Positions 52,185 to 62,313 of a DNA stretch of 64,000 nt are shown here, one piece after another. The position numbers and the translations under genes are program-made. Location of the stretch: positions 124,001 to 188,000 of the forward strand of contig NZ_JAKLOY010000006.1 in the NCBI RefSeq assembly GCF_023652955.1. Reading direction: 5' to 3'. The notes below the pieces were generated by a model that had not been told where the DNA came from, made no database searches, and was given only the letters and a program-made list of their open reading frames with translations. The stretch is from Geomonas sp. Red32 (GTDB taxonomy: Bacteria; Desulfobacterota; Desulfuromonadia; Geobacterales; Geobacteraceae). The first letter of the stretch is position 1. Each line of letters starts with the position of its first letter.

Positions 52185-55100
52185 ATGGACGTACAGAACG
52201 TTTACCTTAAGAGGCTTTCCCTGGTGATGGTGTCGCTGATCCTGGCCGTGGTGATTTCCACCGCGGTCATGGCCGCCATCTCGCAGACGCCGCTTTTTCT
52301 GATGACCGGGGACAAGCCCAATATCTTCTTCGTCCTCGACAACTCGGGAAGCATGTGGAACATCTCCTGGCATCCCGGCTACCCGGCGAGCGCCAGCGCC
52401 ACCACGTACCCCACCTGGTTCAACAAGTTCTTCAACGGTGCCGGCGACAATTTCGTGCTCCGGCAGGACTCCACCATCAACCGGCGGGTGCTCTACTTCA
52501 AATCCAACGCCTGGACCGGGGGCACCGGCAGCAACAACGCCGCCGATTTCAGCAACTTCGCCTCCAGCACCCCGCTTCCCCCGGTGGGGCAGACCTACGT
52601 GCTTAACGCCTCCCAGAACACCGGCAACTACGACCGGGTGATGATCGCCGACGCCAACAACAACTTCTGGATCACCTCCTACAACTTCTCCACCGGCGAC
52701 GCCACGCTGGGGACGAGCAACACCCAGCCGATCTACTGGAACAGCTCCAGCAAGAGCTATCGGATCATCAACTCCGCCAACGGCACCGCGGGGACCACGA
52801 AACCGGTCGGCGTCGCCCTGCCGCGCTCCGCCGACGCGGGCCCGAGTAACGATTACAACACCTGGTTCACCGGCTCTTACCTCAACTGGCTCTACTTCGT
52901 GGCCGACGCGACCACCCGCAGCCAGGTCGCGGAGACCAGCACCTACGCCCAGTACCACACCACCCGCATCCACGCAGCCAAGGACGCCATCACCACCGCC
53001 ATCAACTCGACTATCAACGCCGACGGCTCCTCCAAGTACCGCTGGGCCGGTTTCACCTACACGGCCGCCACCAACGCGGCGCCACCGCGCCTGGGACCCA
53101 GCACCTGGGTCGATCCCGACTCGGCCGTCAACATCACCTCGCTGAAAACCGCCATCGCGGGTGTGTGGCCCACCATGGGAACCCCGCTGGGGGGGACCCT
53201 GCAGATGCTTTGGCAGTACGTCTGGCAGAGCGCCACCAACTCGCCGGTCACCAGCCGCTGCCAGTCGCAGTACCTGATCGTGGTCACCGACGGCTATCCG
53301 CACCAGGTCGACGACGCGGGCACCATGGCATCCCCGGATCCGTCCGGCGGCTTCTCGGTGAAAAACAGCGACTACTGGTACAACCCCGCTTTCCCCGGCG
53401 ACAACAACTGGCGCTCGAAGGCGCATATCGTGACCCAGAGGATGCACCTCGGATTTTCCAAGACATTCTCCGGCACCGCCTACACCATCCCGATCGATAC
53501 CTTCGTCATCGGCCTCTCGTTCCCGGCCAACCCCTCGACGAACCTCATCACCGATCCGACCTCGATGCTTTACCTGATGGCGAACAACGGCGGCGGCGAC
53601 GCCTACGGGGTCTCCGATTCGGTCGGCCTCATCAACGCCTTGAGCGCCACCATCAACACCATCGCCTCGCGCATCTCCTCGGTGAGCTCGGTGGCGGTAA
53701 ACACCGCCTACGTTACCTCGAGCACCAAGCTCTACCGGGCGAAGTTCAACTCCGGCGACTGGATAGGGTACCTGGAGGCGTACGGGATCAACCCCTCCAC
53801 CGGCGCGGTCATCGGCTATCCGAACACGCCTCTGTGGGAGGCCTCATCCTCGACCCCCAACGCGGCCTCGGGCTCGGGCGGTCTCAACGGACGTGATCCT
53901 TCCACCCGGGCGATCTACACGGCGGGCAACGACGGCTTCGGAAAGATCCGCAGCCGCTACGACTTCAGCGGCACCAACGTGACCACCCTGGCCGGTAGCG
54001 CCTTCATGAACTTCTCCACCGCCGCGACGTATACCTCCACGTCGCCGGCCTGGGAGCTGATCGACTACGTGCGCGGCACGGAGATCGCCGGCTACCGTCC
54101 CCGGGTTTCCAAGCTGGGAGACACCATCTACTCGCAGCCGGTGGTAATCGGCCCCCCCACCGGCTTTTACAACGACCACCACTACGCCGACTTCAAGGCG
54201 AGCAACCGCTCCCGTAAGACGCTTCTCTACATCGGGGCCAACGACGGCATGATGCACGCCTTCGACGCCGATACCGGCAACGAGGAGTGGGCCTTCATCC
54301 CCAACATGCTTCTTTCGAAGCTCAAGTACCTGCGCCTGACCCCCTACAACCACACGAACTACGTGGACGGCACCGTGACCGTGCTCGACGCCTACATCGA
54401 CCCAACCGGCGGCGACAACGCGACCGCCCGCTCCTGGCGCTCGGTGATGGTCTGCGGTCTGCGCGAGGGTGGGAAGGGGTGGTTCGCCCTGGACGTGACG
54501 GACCCGGCCAATCCGCAGCCGCTGTGGGAGGTGAACACCGGTAGCCAGGAGAAGGTGGGGAATACCACGGTCGGCATGGGGTACAGCTTCGGCACGCCGC
54601 TCATTCTGAAGCTCCGGACCGGCACCGGACCGGAGGATTTCCGCTGGGTGGCAGCGCTCCCTAACGGCTACGAGAGCGGCACCGCCAGTAAGTCGGCTTC
54701 GCTCATGCTGGTCGATCTCGGGACCGGGGCCGTGTTGAAGGAGATCGTGGTAGATACCACCAGCAACTCCGCCTCCTACGCCAACGGCCTCGCCTCCCCA
54801 TCGGCGATCGACGTGAACGGAGACGGCTTTGCCGATTACATCTATGCCGGCGATCTCAAGGGTAACCTCTGGAAATTCGACGTCTCCGGGGTGGGCCCTT
54901 CGGCTTGGGACGTGAGCTACCGTGCGACCGGCGCCGGGCATCCTGCGGTTCCGCTTTTCAAGGCCCAGGTCGGCTCGCCGGCGGCACCGCAGCCGATCAC
55001 CGTCGCCCCCGAGATCGTCCTCAGGGGGGACTACCAGATCGTCTATATCGGCACCGGCAAGTACTTCGAGACCGGCGATGCCACCGCCACCCAGACGCAG

Positions 55101-55688
55101 AGCCTCTACGGCATCTACGATAAGAACACCGTGTCCAACAATCCACCCGCGGCCGGTCTCCTCACCCGGAGCAATCTCCAGGTGCAGACACTCACCGCGG
55201 TCACCTCGTCCCTGGGGGACCAGTTCCGAACGTCCTCGGACAATCCGCTGACCACCACCGCGCTCGGCTGGTACGTCGACCTGCCGACCAGCGGCGAGCG
55301 GGTGGTGAGCGATCCGGTGGCCAAGTCCGGAAAGATCATCTTTACCTCCTTTATCCCCAACACTGACCAGTGCGCCTACGGCGGCACGAGTTGGCTCATC
55401 GAGCTCGATATCGCCACCGGCGGCACGGTTCCGAAGCCGGTTTTCGACGTGAACCACGACAGCGCCATCAACGGCACCGACGTCCTCACCCCAACCGGCG
55501 GGGGGGCGGCCAAGGCACCGACCGGCTCCTTCCTCGGCGAGGGGCTGGCGGCGGCCCCGACCATCGTCGGCACGAGCGGCGGGCTGGAATACAAGTACAT
55601 CACCAGCACCACCGGCGCGATCAACGTCGTGCTGGAAGGAAGCGGCACCAACCAGCTCGGCGTGCGAAGCTGGCGCCAGTTGCGCTAG
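52185..55688 (+). CDS. pilY1: PilY1-family pilus-tip adhesin
   Basis: 1167 residues. N-terminal membrane/signal helix, then a von Willebrand A-like domain with MIDAS FVLDNSGSM (D52-x-S54-x-S56) and a middle region including GAINTIASRISSVSSV. The C-terminal half (about 650-1000) is the PilY1 beta-propeller, with a Ca-binding EF-like loop DVNGDGFADYIYAGD at about 880 and the tail DVNHDSAINGTD at about 1095. Controls pilus retraction, surface sensing and adhesion in other bacteria; in Geobacter such proteins may also take part in metal contact. Follows pilX by 9 bp. Confidence 0.94.
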   Translation: MDVQNVYLKRLSLVMVSLILAVVISTAVMAAISQTPLFLMTGDKPNIFFVLDNSGSMWNISWHPGYPASASATTYPTWFNKFFNGAGDNFVLRQDSTINRRVLYFKSNAWTGGTGSNNAADFSNFASSTPLPPVGQTYVLNASQNTGNYDRVMIADANNNFWITSYNFSTGDATLGTSNTQPIYWNSSSKSYRIINSANGTAGTTKPVGVALPRSADAGPSNDYNTWFTGSYLNWLYFVADATTRSQVAETSTYAQYHTTRIHAAKDAITTAINSTINADGSSKYRWAGFTYTAATNAAPPRLGPSTWVDPDSAVNITSLKTAIAGVWPTMGTPLGGTLQMLWQYVWQSATNSPVTSRCQSQYLIVVTDGYPHQVDDAGTMASPDPSGGFSVKNSDYWYNPAFPGDNNWRSKAHIVTQRMHLGFSKTFSGTAYTIPIDTFVIGLSFPANPSTNLITDPTSMLYLMANNGGGDAYGVSDSVGLINALSATINTIASRISSVSSVAVNTAYVTSSTKLYRAKFNSGDWIGYLEAYGINPSTGAVIGYPNTPLWEASSSTPNAASGSGGLNGRDPSTRAIYTAGNDGFGKIRSRYDFSGTNVTTLAGSAFMNFSTAATYTSTSPAWELIDYVRGTEIAGYRPRVSKLGDTIYSQPVVIGPPTGFYNDHHYADFKASNRSRKTLLYIGANDGMMHAFDADTGNEEWAFIPNMLLSKLKYLRLTPYNHTNYVDGTVTVLDAYIDPTGGDNATARSWRSVMVCGLREGGKGWFALDVTDPANPQPLWEVNTGSQEKVGNTTVGMGYSFGTPLILKLRTGTGPEDFRWVAALPNGYESGTASKSASLMLVDLGTGAVLKEIVVDTTSNSASYANGLASPSAIDVNGDGFADYIYAGDLKGNLWKFDVSGVGPSAWDVSYRATGAGHPAVPLFKAQVGSPAAPQPITVAPEIVLRGDYQIVYIGTGKYFETGDATATQTQSLYGIYDKNTVSNNPPAAGLLTRSNLQVQTLTAVTSSLGDQFRTSSDNPLTTTALGWYVDLPTSGERVVSDPVAKSGKIIFTSFIPNTDQCAYGGTSWLIELDIATGGTVPKPVFDVNHDSAINGTDVLTPTGGGAAKAPTGSFLGEGLAAAPTIVGTSGGLEYKYITSTTGAINVVLEGSGTNQLGVRSWRQLR

Positions 55689-55822
55689 CTTCCGGCGGCC
55701 GAAGTGGGGGCGCTGCCGTTGAAAAGTGCCCAGAAATGCAAGGCTATGATGGGAATGGCCGAGCTGCCGGAAGAAGGAGCGAAAACGGTCCGGCATGGCA
55801 TGTGACGGGGGATGAGAGAGGG

Positions 55823-58765
55823 TCACTCGGATGGGTCCCATGGCGGGACCCATTCCTCCGGCTTGTACATGTAGTTGTCCCCATCGAGAAACCACTGGAA
55901 CAACCTTTGCGCACGCTTCGTTTTTTTCCCGGTAAAGAAAAATTCCCGCCATTTCAGCTCGGTTTCGATGACCTTCGTAATGTCGCGTAACCAGAGCTTC
56001 TTCTTCTCCCTGTCAAAGTCGAAACAGTACCATTTCCCTTGCTCCTGGTGGGGGATCACTCTTCCTACCCGGATCTTTTGGGAGTGCTTGTTGTTGGCGA
56101 GGTTGTAAAACACCTGTCTTCCATTACCGAGCACTACGAGCGACATTTCGGTAACGAAGGAAATGCCGTGATAGTGCTCGGGCTCGTAGATGCCGAAGCA
56201 GGGCGCGCTGGTGTAGACCCTGAGGACGTCCAGCCCGGGGCCCCTTTTTACGAGCATATTCATCTGTACCGTATAGATGTTGCCGTTTTTGGTGTCGATG
56301 CGGTAAACCTTCGCCTCCCCGTTTATGCCGTCTTTGACCGAAAGGTTCCGGTTGACGGTTTCCATGACGTCCTCACCGGCAATGACGAAGCTGTCAGGAT
56401 GACTTGAGCGGCGGTAAACCCTGAACGTAGGCCGCTGTCCCATGGATACCGTTTGCACCGTCCCCTTCGGGTCCAAGCGTTTCCTCACCAATCGTGCCGG
56501 TGCGCGTTCCTCGTAGTGCTCGACGATGACGTAGTAATCGGTGTCCCTTTCGCTCGACAAAGATACTCCCCTAACGTCGAAAGCGTCGTCAATCTCGAAT
56601 GCCTCCCGCATACCGAAATTCGCGGTGAAGCGGGCGCGATCGAGGTCGATTTCCGCCCGCCACATAAGGTCGCCGACGAGATCCTCGTCCACGGTCTCGT
56701 GAAAGAGCATCGTCCCGTCCGAGAGGGTTTCGCTTCCCTCGGTCCTGGCGAAGACGGGGGATGTCACCCGGCACGCGCCCTGGCGGGCAAAATCGATCAT
56801 TACCAGGGAGTTCTGGCCGTCCTTCAAGAAGATCCTATCCTCGCCGATGAGGTAGATTCCCAGCGGCGGCCGCGTCGTCAGATCGATGGGGAGGTCGTCC
56901 GAAAATTCCAAGGTCACCGGCTCATGGTCGATGCGATAGGCTTCGGCAAACTCCGCGTCGACGGCGCCGGTGGCGACGGGATCGGCGATTTCGCTCCTGA
57001 GGTAGGCGACCCTTTCGCTTAAGCCGAGCCTGAGTGCTTCGCGGAAGTGAAGAAGAAGTTGGGAGCCGTCTCTTTCCGGCAAGAGGCTCGCCAGCCGCTC
57101 CTCCATGATTCGCACCAGTTCCTGCCGCTCTTCGGGGGGGAGAACGGTCATCCTCTTTTTGATGGAGCCATAGATGGCTCTCGTCTCGCCTGCCTGGCAT
57201 TCCGGAGACCCGCTTTTCTCCACCAGCTCCGCGATCTCTTTGCGCGCCTTTTCCTGCTCCGCTTGCCGCAGCCGCCGGTAATCCGCCTTGAATTCCGCGC
57301 TGGTGCCGAACCACGGCTTGAGCTCTTCGTAGACCTCGTAGCATCCTTCCGGGTTGCCCGCGGCGAGGGCCGTTTTGGCCCTCACGAAACGAAGCCAGGG
57401 CTCCTTGGCGCGCTCCCCGGCAGCTGCCGTGCGCTTGTTGTCCTGGAGCAGGGAAAAAAACGGAGAGAGGGGGATCACCTCGCCGGCCCGCTCCAGAAAT
57501 TCCGGCTGCTTCATCAGGAAGGAGAGCCGGTCGAAGCACTCCGGCCACGATTGCTGCGCAAGATGCGTTTTGATCGCCGCCAGCTGGGTGTCGAAGATCT
57601 CCCTCCTCTGCCGGCCCTTTTCCTCGCCGATCAGTTTCCTGATCTTCTCCTTGTTATCCCGGTCCTCTTCCAGCAGGGTGGTCAGCAGGGCGATTCTCCG
57701 CTCGCCGCTTGGCTCGTTGTCCAGCTTGGCCCAAAGCTCGGCCAGCCGGGTTCCGTCATCGATGGCCTCGATGGCGGCGACGACGGAGCGCGCCTGCTGG
57801 CTGTGGGGATAGATCTCCAGCGCCTCGCGGGCAAACTGCTTCGCCTGTTCCAGATCTCCTGCGTCGAAAAGGGTCCTGGCCTTTTCCCCCAAAGGCCCGG
57901 CCTTGGCGTCGAGCGCGGCTTCGATCTCCTTTTGAAGGGGAGCCCAACCGGAAAGGAACCCTTCCTTTTCGTTGCCGATCCTGACCAGTTCGCGGGCCGT
58001 GAAGAGGTTACCGTCCCTGAAAGCGATGTCCGCATAGGCGAAGATCCCTTCCAAGCCGAGTTCGCCGGGATGAAGCTCGTCGAGAATGGCGCGGGCTTCC
58101 GGGAAGGAGCCGATGTGATGGTAGGCGACGGCCAGCGTCTCGCGGATGCTCTTGTCCTTGAGGATGGCTTTGGACTGGCTGAGGAGCATGTCGATGCAGC
58201 GGTGGTAGGCGCCCATCTCCTGGAGCATGAGGGCGGCTCCCCGGGCGAGTACCGGGACGTCCCCGTTTGTGGTGGCGCGAAGAGCCGCCAGAGTCTCCTC
58301 GGCGTCGGCATACTCGAATTCGTCCAAAAGCCTTTGGGCCTCCTTGAGGACCTCGCTCGGGGAATCGGCCGGCTTCGTCTCCCGGCGCCCCTTTCCCTGG
58401 GGACGAGGGGGCTCTTCTTTTTCCTTGATGAGGGGGGGCGCCGTTTCCACTCGTTGGACCGCCGCGGTGGACAGGGAACCGATACGGGCGTGGCAGGCAT
58501 CGATGGAGGGGAGGGCGCGGTGCTTGATGAGGATGATGTTGGGGCTCACCGGATGGGGGACCAGGTTGAAGGCCTCTCCGTAGTTTTCCAAAAGGAGGCT
58601 TTGGAGGCGGTGCTTTATGGCATAGCCGCGCTCCTTGTCGGTGTGGACAAGGGCTAAACTGGTCGGATTTACTCTCTTGATGAGGGAGATGATTTCCGTC
58701 GAAGAGGGTACGTGGCCGGATTTGAGAAGGTGCTCGGACGCTCGAACGTGGTCCTCCCATTTCAT
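55823..58765 (-). CDS. Large protein of unknown function, helical-repeat N-terminus
   Basis: 980 residues from ATG 58765 (GGGGGAG upstream; GTG 58771 is the alternative). No signal peptide. N-terminal 1-105 is a small mixed domain; about 105-560 is acidic, helical and TPR-like (SEVLKEAQRLLDEFEYADAEETLAALR, ARAILDELHPGE, AKQFAREALEIYPHSQQARSVVAAIEAI). The C-terminal 600-980 is beta-rich, perhaps a propeller (LIGEDRIFLKDGQNSLVMIDFARQG, MSLVVLGNGRQVFYNLANN). I do not recognise the family. It converges on pilY1 and is monocistronic. It could be a scaffold or adaptor; this is a guess. Confidence 0.85.
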   Translation of the reverse strand: MKWEDHVRASEHLLKSGHVPSSTEIISLIKRVNPTSLALVHTDKERGYAIKHRLQSLLLENYGEAFNLVPHPVSPNIILIKHRALPSIDACHARIGSLSTAAVQRVETAPPLIKEKEEPPRPQGKGRRETKPADSPSEVLKEAQRLLDEFEYADAEETLAALRATTNGDVPVLARGAALMLQEMGAYHRCIDMLLSQSKAILKDKSIRETLAVAYHHIGSFPEARAILDELHPGELGLEGIFAYADIAFRDGNLFTARELVRIGNEKEGFLSGWAPLQKEIEAALDAKAGPLGEKARTLFDAGDLEQAKQFAREALEIYPHSQQARSVVAAIEAIDDGTRLAELWAKLDNEPSGERRIALLTTLLEEDRDNKEKIRKLIGEEKGRQRREIFDTQLAAIKTHLAQQSWPECFDRLSFLMKQPEFLERAGEVIPLSPFFSLLQDNKRTAAAGERAKEPWLRFVRAKTALAAGNPEGCYEVYEELKPWFGTSAEFKADYRRLRQAEQEKARKEIAELVEKSGSPECQAGETRAIYGSIKKRMTVLPPEERQELVRIMEERLASLLPERDGSQLLLHFREALRLGLSERVAYLRSEIADPVATGAVDAEFAEAYRIDHEPVTLEFSDDLPIDLTTRPPLGIYLIGEDRIFLKDGQNSLVMIDFARQGACRVTSPVFARTEGSETLSDGTMLFHETVDEDLVGDLMWRAEIDLDRARFTANFGMREAFEIDDAFDVRGVSLSSERDTDYYVIVEHYEERAPARLVRKRLDPKGTVQTVSMGQRPTFRVYRRSSHPDSFVIAGEDVMETVNRNLSVKDGINGEAKVYRIDTKNGNIYTVQMNMLVKRGPGLDVLRVYTSAPCFGIYEPEHYHGISFVTEMSLVVLGNGRQVFYNLANNKHSQKIRVGRVIPHQEQGKWYCFDFDREKKKLWLRDITKVIETELKWREFFFTGKKTKRAQRLFQWFLDGDNYMYKPEEWVPPWDPSE

Positions 58766-59653
58766 GATCACTCCCCCTTGTCATAGCGGTGCCGGTCAAC
58801 ACTCAAAGGTGAGCTGAATATTATCAAACTCTAATCTAATGTCAAAGGAACTGCCAAAGGTTACCGGGAGTCTGATGATTGGATTGGTAGATGCTGCTGC
58901 CGACTGAAGGGACCGCGCCCGATTTTTATGTCGAGGGACGGTCCCGTCTGGCATCGCGTCTATCAGGGGGGGGAGTGGCGGGGTGTTAAGCGGCAAGTAT
59001 CTCCTTCAGGATTTCAGGATTCTTGATGGCTATGGTGATGAGAGATTTTGCTGCGCCCGACGGGGACCTTCGCCCATGCAATTGGACCTGCTGGTGAACT
59101 TCTCACCTTCGGGCATATAAGGGGAGGAGAAAAGCGAACGGCGATAAGGGGGGGATGGGCAAAATTTGTGATTGTTGGGACTGTCTGAACTTATGACCGC
59201 CGCGAGCTTCCCGTAAAGAGAGTTCATGGAGGGGGAAGGGTGGTCAGTTCATATAGTCGAACCGGCTCTAGCTCGTGTAATCAATCATAAATTTAGTCAG
59301 CGGGGAGATAATCTGCCGGGGCATGGGCGCGATTTAAATCTGTCTCAGGATTCCGATTATGTGTACCAGCCGCACAGCAATCAGAACATGGTGTAAAAAT
59401 TGATACTCTTACTCTTTCCACATTGATCGACGGTAATTCTCTTTTGCTCACCCAGTGAGACCCGATTTATCTATTGTGTTTCCTCCTCCTAGTCGGTTAG
59501 AATCTGTGCCTACGGCAAAAAACGCGGCTTGATCCGGTAACAGCTTCACCCCCTGCTCCTGAGACCTTCGATCAGTGTCAGCAGAGAACTGCGTGTACAC
59601 CAGGCCCCGGATTTCTGACTTAAGCCGTGTCGCTTTTCCCGGGGCAAGTACGT
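58766..59653. other. Long non-coding spacer before the signalling cluster
   Basis: About 890 bp. On the minus strand near 58986-59100 a short frame ends SLITIAIKNPEILKEILAA and may be the tail of a lost gene, but nothing upstream supports it. Otherwise no gene, tRNA or clear repeat seen. Confidence 0.4.
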
Positions 59654-61846
59654 ATGTTCATTCGCAGCGCTTTCAAATCCCCTTCCAAAATCCGGCATCA
59701 ACTGGCTGGACTTATGTTAGCGGCGGTATTGCCAGTCTGGCTGGTTTCCGGCTGGCTGGTCTTTCACGCCTACTCTGTCAAAAGGGCCCAGATCGGCGCA
59801 ACCATGCTGGACTCGGCCCGTACCCTTGCCAGCGTGGTCGACCGCGACCTCGCTACCGTTCAGGCTGCGCTTCTTGCGCTTTCCACTTCCCCCGCCTTCG
59901 CAACCGGCGACTTGAAGAGCATCCATGACCAGGTCATGGAGCTTTTGAAGTCCTACCCCGGGGCCGACATCATCGTGGCCGACGCTACCGGACAGCAAGT
60001 CGTCAATTCCGCCCGCCCGTTCGGCACACCGCTGCCGCGCCGCAATACCGTCGAGACCGTCCGCCGCATTTTCGAGAACGGCCAGCCGATCGTCAGCGAC
60101 CTCTTCTTTGGCGCCGTCACCAAACGCCCCTTGATCAGCATCGACATCCCGGTCGCCAAAGACGGCAAGGTGCTCTACGACCTGGCGATGACCTTTCCCT
60201 CGGAACGGATGGGTGCGCTCCTCAGGAAGCAGGCGCTGCCGAAGGGGGCCTACTCGGCACTTATCGACGGCAAGACGGTGGTGATCGCCCGGACCCGTTT
60301 TCCCGAACGCTACGTCGGCAAGCGCGCCAACCCGTTTCACCTGAAGACGCAATTAAAGGAAGGGACCACGGCCTACGCGAACATCGAGGGGAACGAGGTG
60401 CTGGCAGCCTATTGCCGGTCCGGCCTTTCTCCTTGGCGCATCGTGGTCGGCGTACCGAAGGCGGCCATCCTGGCCACCGTCTATCGCTGGACCGGCTGGG
60501 CGCTGGCCGGAGCCGGATTGATCTCGCTGTTCGGGCTCGCCCTCGCCCTGCAATTTGCCCGCAGGATCACGGGGGAGATCCAGTCGTTGATCGAACCGGC
60601 GCTGGCGATCGGCCGCGGCGAGCCGGTGCCTCCCATGAACAGCTGCGCCATCGGCGAATTCGGGCTGGTCGCCAGCGCCCTGGAGCGGGCATCCGAGCTT
60701 CTCCAGAGCCGCGGGCGCGAGCTGGACAGCACGGTGGCATCCCTTAAAGAGGAAAGCCTGCAGCGGCAGCGCAGCGAGGAGAGCCTGCGGCTGTTGATCG
60801 ACGGGGCAAGGGACTATGCCATCGTTCTGCTATCCCCCGACGGCCGGGTCACGAGCTGGAACGAGGGTGCCACGCGGCTTAAAGGATGGGAAGCGGAGGA
60901 GATCCTCGTGCGGCATTTCTCCCTGTTCTACCCCGAGGAGAGCGTCGCGGACGGCCACCCGGAGCGCGAGCTCGCCATCGCCGCCGCCGAGGGGCGTTAC
61001 GAGGAGGAGGCCTGGCGGATCCGTAAGGACGGCTCGGCGTTCATGGCCAACGTGATCATCACCGCCATTCGCGATCAGGACGGAGCGCTGGTCGGCTTCT
61101 CCAAGGTCACCCGCGACATCACCGACCGCAGGGATGCCGACGACAAGCTCCGGGCGACCCTCGTCGACCTGAAGCGGTCCAACGAAGAGCTCGAGCAGTT
61201 CGCCTACATCGCCTCGCACGACCTGCAGGAACCTCTCCGGATGGTGTCGAGCTACACCCAGCTGCTCGCCCAGCGCTACGGGGACCAGCTGGACGACAAG
61301 GCCAAGAAGTTCATCGATTACGCCGTCGACGGCGCGGTCCGGATGCAGCGCCTCATCAACGACCTTTTGGCTTACTCGCGGGTGAGCAGGCGCACCAACG
61401 CGATCGAGCCGGTGGACGCCCGGGCCGCTCTCGGCGAGGCCCTTCGTAACCTCGCTTCGGCTATCGAAGAGAGCGGGGCGGTCATCACCAGCGGCCACCT
61501 CCCGACCGTGCGCGCGGACGGCACCCAGCTCTGCCAGCTCTTCCAGAACCTGGTCGGCAACGCCGTCAAGTTCAGGGGGGCCGAGGTCCCGCAGATCGGC
61601 ATCTACGCGGAGGAACTGGAGACCGCCTGGCGCTTCTGCGTCAAGGACAACGGGATCGGCATCGATCCGCAGTACGAGGAAAAGGTCTTCGTCATCTTCC
61701 AGCGCCTGCACACCAGGCAGGAATTCCCCGGCACCGGGATCGGGCTCGCCATCTGCCGCCGGATCGTGGAGCGCCACGGCGGGGAGCTCTGGCTGGAATC
61801 GGAACCCGGCAAAGGATCGGCCTTCCACTTCACCCTGCCGAAGTAA
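59654..61846 (+). CDS. Membrane sensor histidine kinase (dCache-PAS-HisKA-HATPase)
   Basis: 730 residues from ATG 59654 (CCCGGGGCAAG upstream; GTG 59627 adds nine). Transmembrane helix about 18-40, an extracytoplasmic Cache-like sensor (about 45-280), second helix about 285-305, HAMP-like linker, PAS (about 380-490, GARDYAIVLLSPDGRVTSWNEGA), HisKA with the phospho-acceptor His in IASHDLQEPLRMV, and HATPase with N box FQNLVGNAVKF and G boxes DNGIGID and GTGIGLAICRRI. The DLQEPLR style and the response regulator 11 bp downstream are typical of HK/Rcp1-like pairs. Confidence 0.95.
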   Translation: MFIRSAFKSPSKIRHQLAGLMLAAVLPVWLVSGWLVFHAYSVKRAQIGATMLDSARTLASVVDRDLATVQAALLALSTSPAFATGDLKSIHDQVMELLKSYPGADIIVADATGQQVVNSARPFGTPLPRRNTVETVRRIFENGQPIVSDLFFGAVTKRPLISIDIPVAKDGKVLYDLAMTFPSERMGALLRKQALPKGAYSALIDGKTVVIARTRFPERYVGKRANPFHLKTQLKEGTTAYANIEGNEVLAAYCRSGLSPWRIVVGVPKAAILATVYRWTGWALAGAGLISLFGLALALQFARRITGEIQSLIEPALAIGRGEPVPPMNSCAIGEFGLVASALERASELLQSRGRELDSTVASLKEESLQRQRSEESLRLLIDGARDYAIVLLSPDGRVTSWNEGATRLKGWEAEEILVRHFSLFYPEESVADGHPERELAIAAAEGRYEEEAWRIRKDGSAFMANVIITAIRDQDGALVGFSKVTRDITDRRDADDKLRATLVDLKRSNEELEQFAYIASHDLQEPLRMVSSYTQLLAQRYGDQLDDKAKKFIDYAVDGAVRMQRLINDLLAYSRVSRRTNAIEPVDARAALGEALRNLASAIEESGAVITSGHLPTVRADGTQLCQLFQNLVGNAVKFRGAEVPQIGIYAEELETAWRFCVKDNGIGIDPQYEEKVFVIFQRLHTRQEFPGTGIGLAICRRIVERHGGELWLESEPGKGSAFHFTLPK

Positions 61847-61857
61847 AAGGAGAACGC

Positions 61858-62310
61858 ATGAACGGCAACAATCTCGTCAAATCCATCACCATCCTGCTCG
61901 TGGAAGACAATCCCGGCGACGCGGATCTCGCCCGCGAGGCGCTGGAGGGGAGCAAGCTCAACAACGACCTGCACGTGGTGGACGACGGCGAGAAAGCGAT
62001 GGCCTTTTTGAGGCGCGGGCAAGGGTTCGAAGACGCGCCCCGTCCCGACCTGATCCTTCTGGACCTGAACCTTCCCCGCAAAGACGGCCGCGAGGTCCTG
62101 GCCGAGATCAAGGCCGACCTCAACCTGAAGCGGATACCGGTGGTGATCCTCACCACCTCGCGGGCGGAAGAGGACGTGCTGAGGACCTACAACCTGCACG
62201 CCAACTGCTACATCACCAAACCGATCGATCTGCACCAGTTCCTGCACGTAGTGAAATCGATCGAGGATTTCTGGCTGAGCATCGTGGTGCTGCCGCCGGC
62301 CGAGGGATAG
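61858..62310 (+). CDS. Rcp1-like single-domain response regulator
   Basis: 150 residues, a receiver domain with LVEDNPGDADLAREAL, phospho-Asp in LILLDLNLPRKDG, and lysine in CYITKPIDLHQF. The extended loop (about 60-70, RRGQGFEDAPRPD) and the DxxFxLxxVxPP tail are of the cyanobacterial Rcp1 type, regulators that pair with PAS-HisKA kinases. Likely partner of the upstream kinase; three genes in tight series. Confidence 0.95.
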   Translation: MNGNNLVKSITILLVEDNPGDADLAREALEGSKLNNDLHVVDDGEKAMAFLRRGQGFEDAPRPDLILLDLNLPRKDGREVLAEIKADLNLKRIPVVILTTSRAEEDVLRTYNLHANCYITKPIDLHQFLHVVKSIEDFWLSIVVLPPAEG

Positions 62311-62313
62311 GTA

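Noticed and set aside
58986..59100. Short minus-strand tail ending in NPEILKEILAA
   Set aside because: Looks peptide-like but has no start, upstream stop codon in frame, and no family match; mentioned only in the spacer note.
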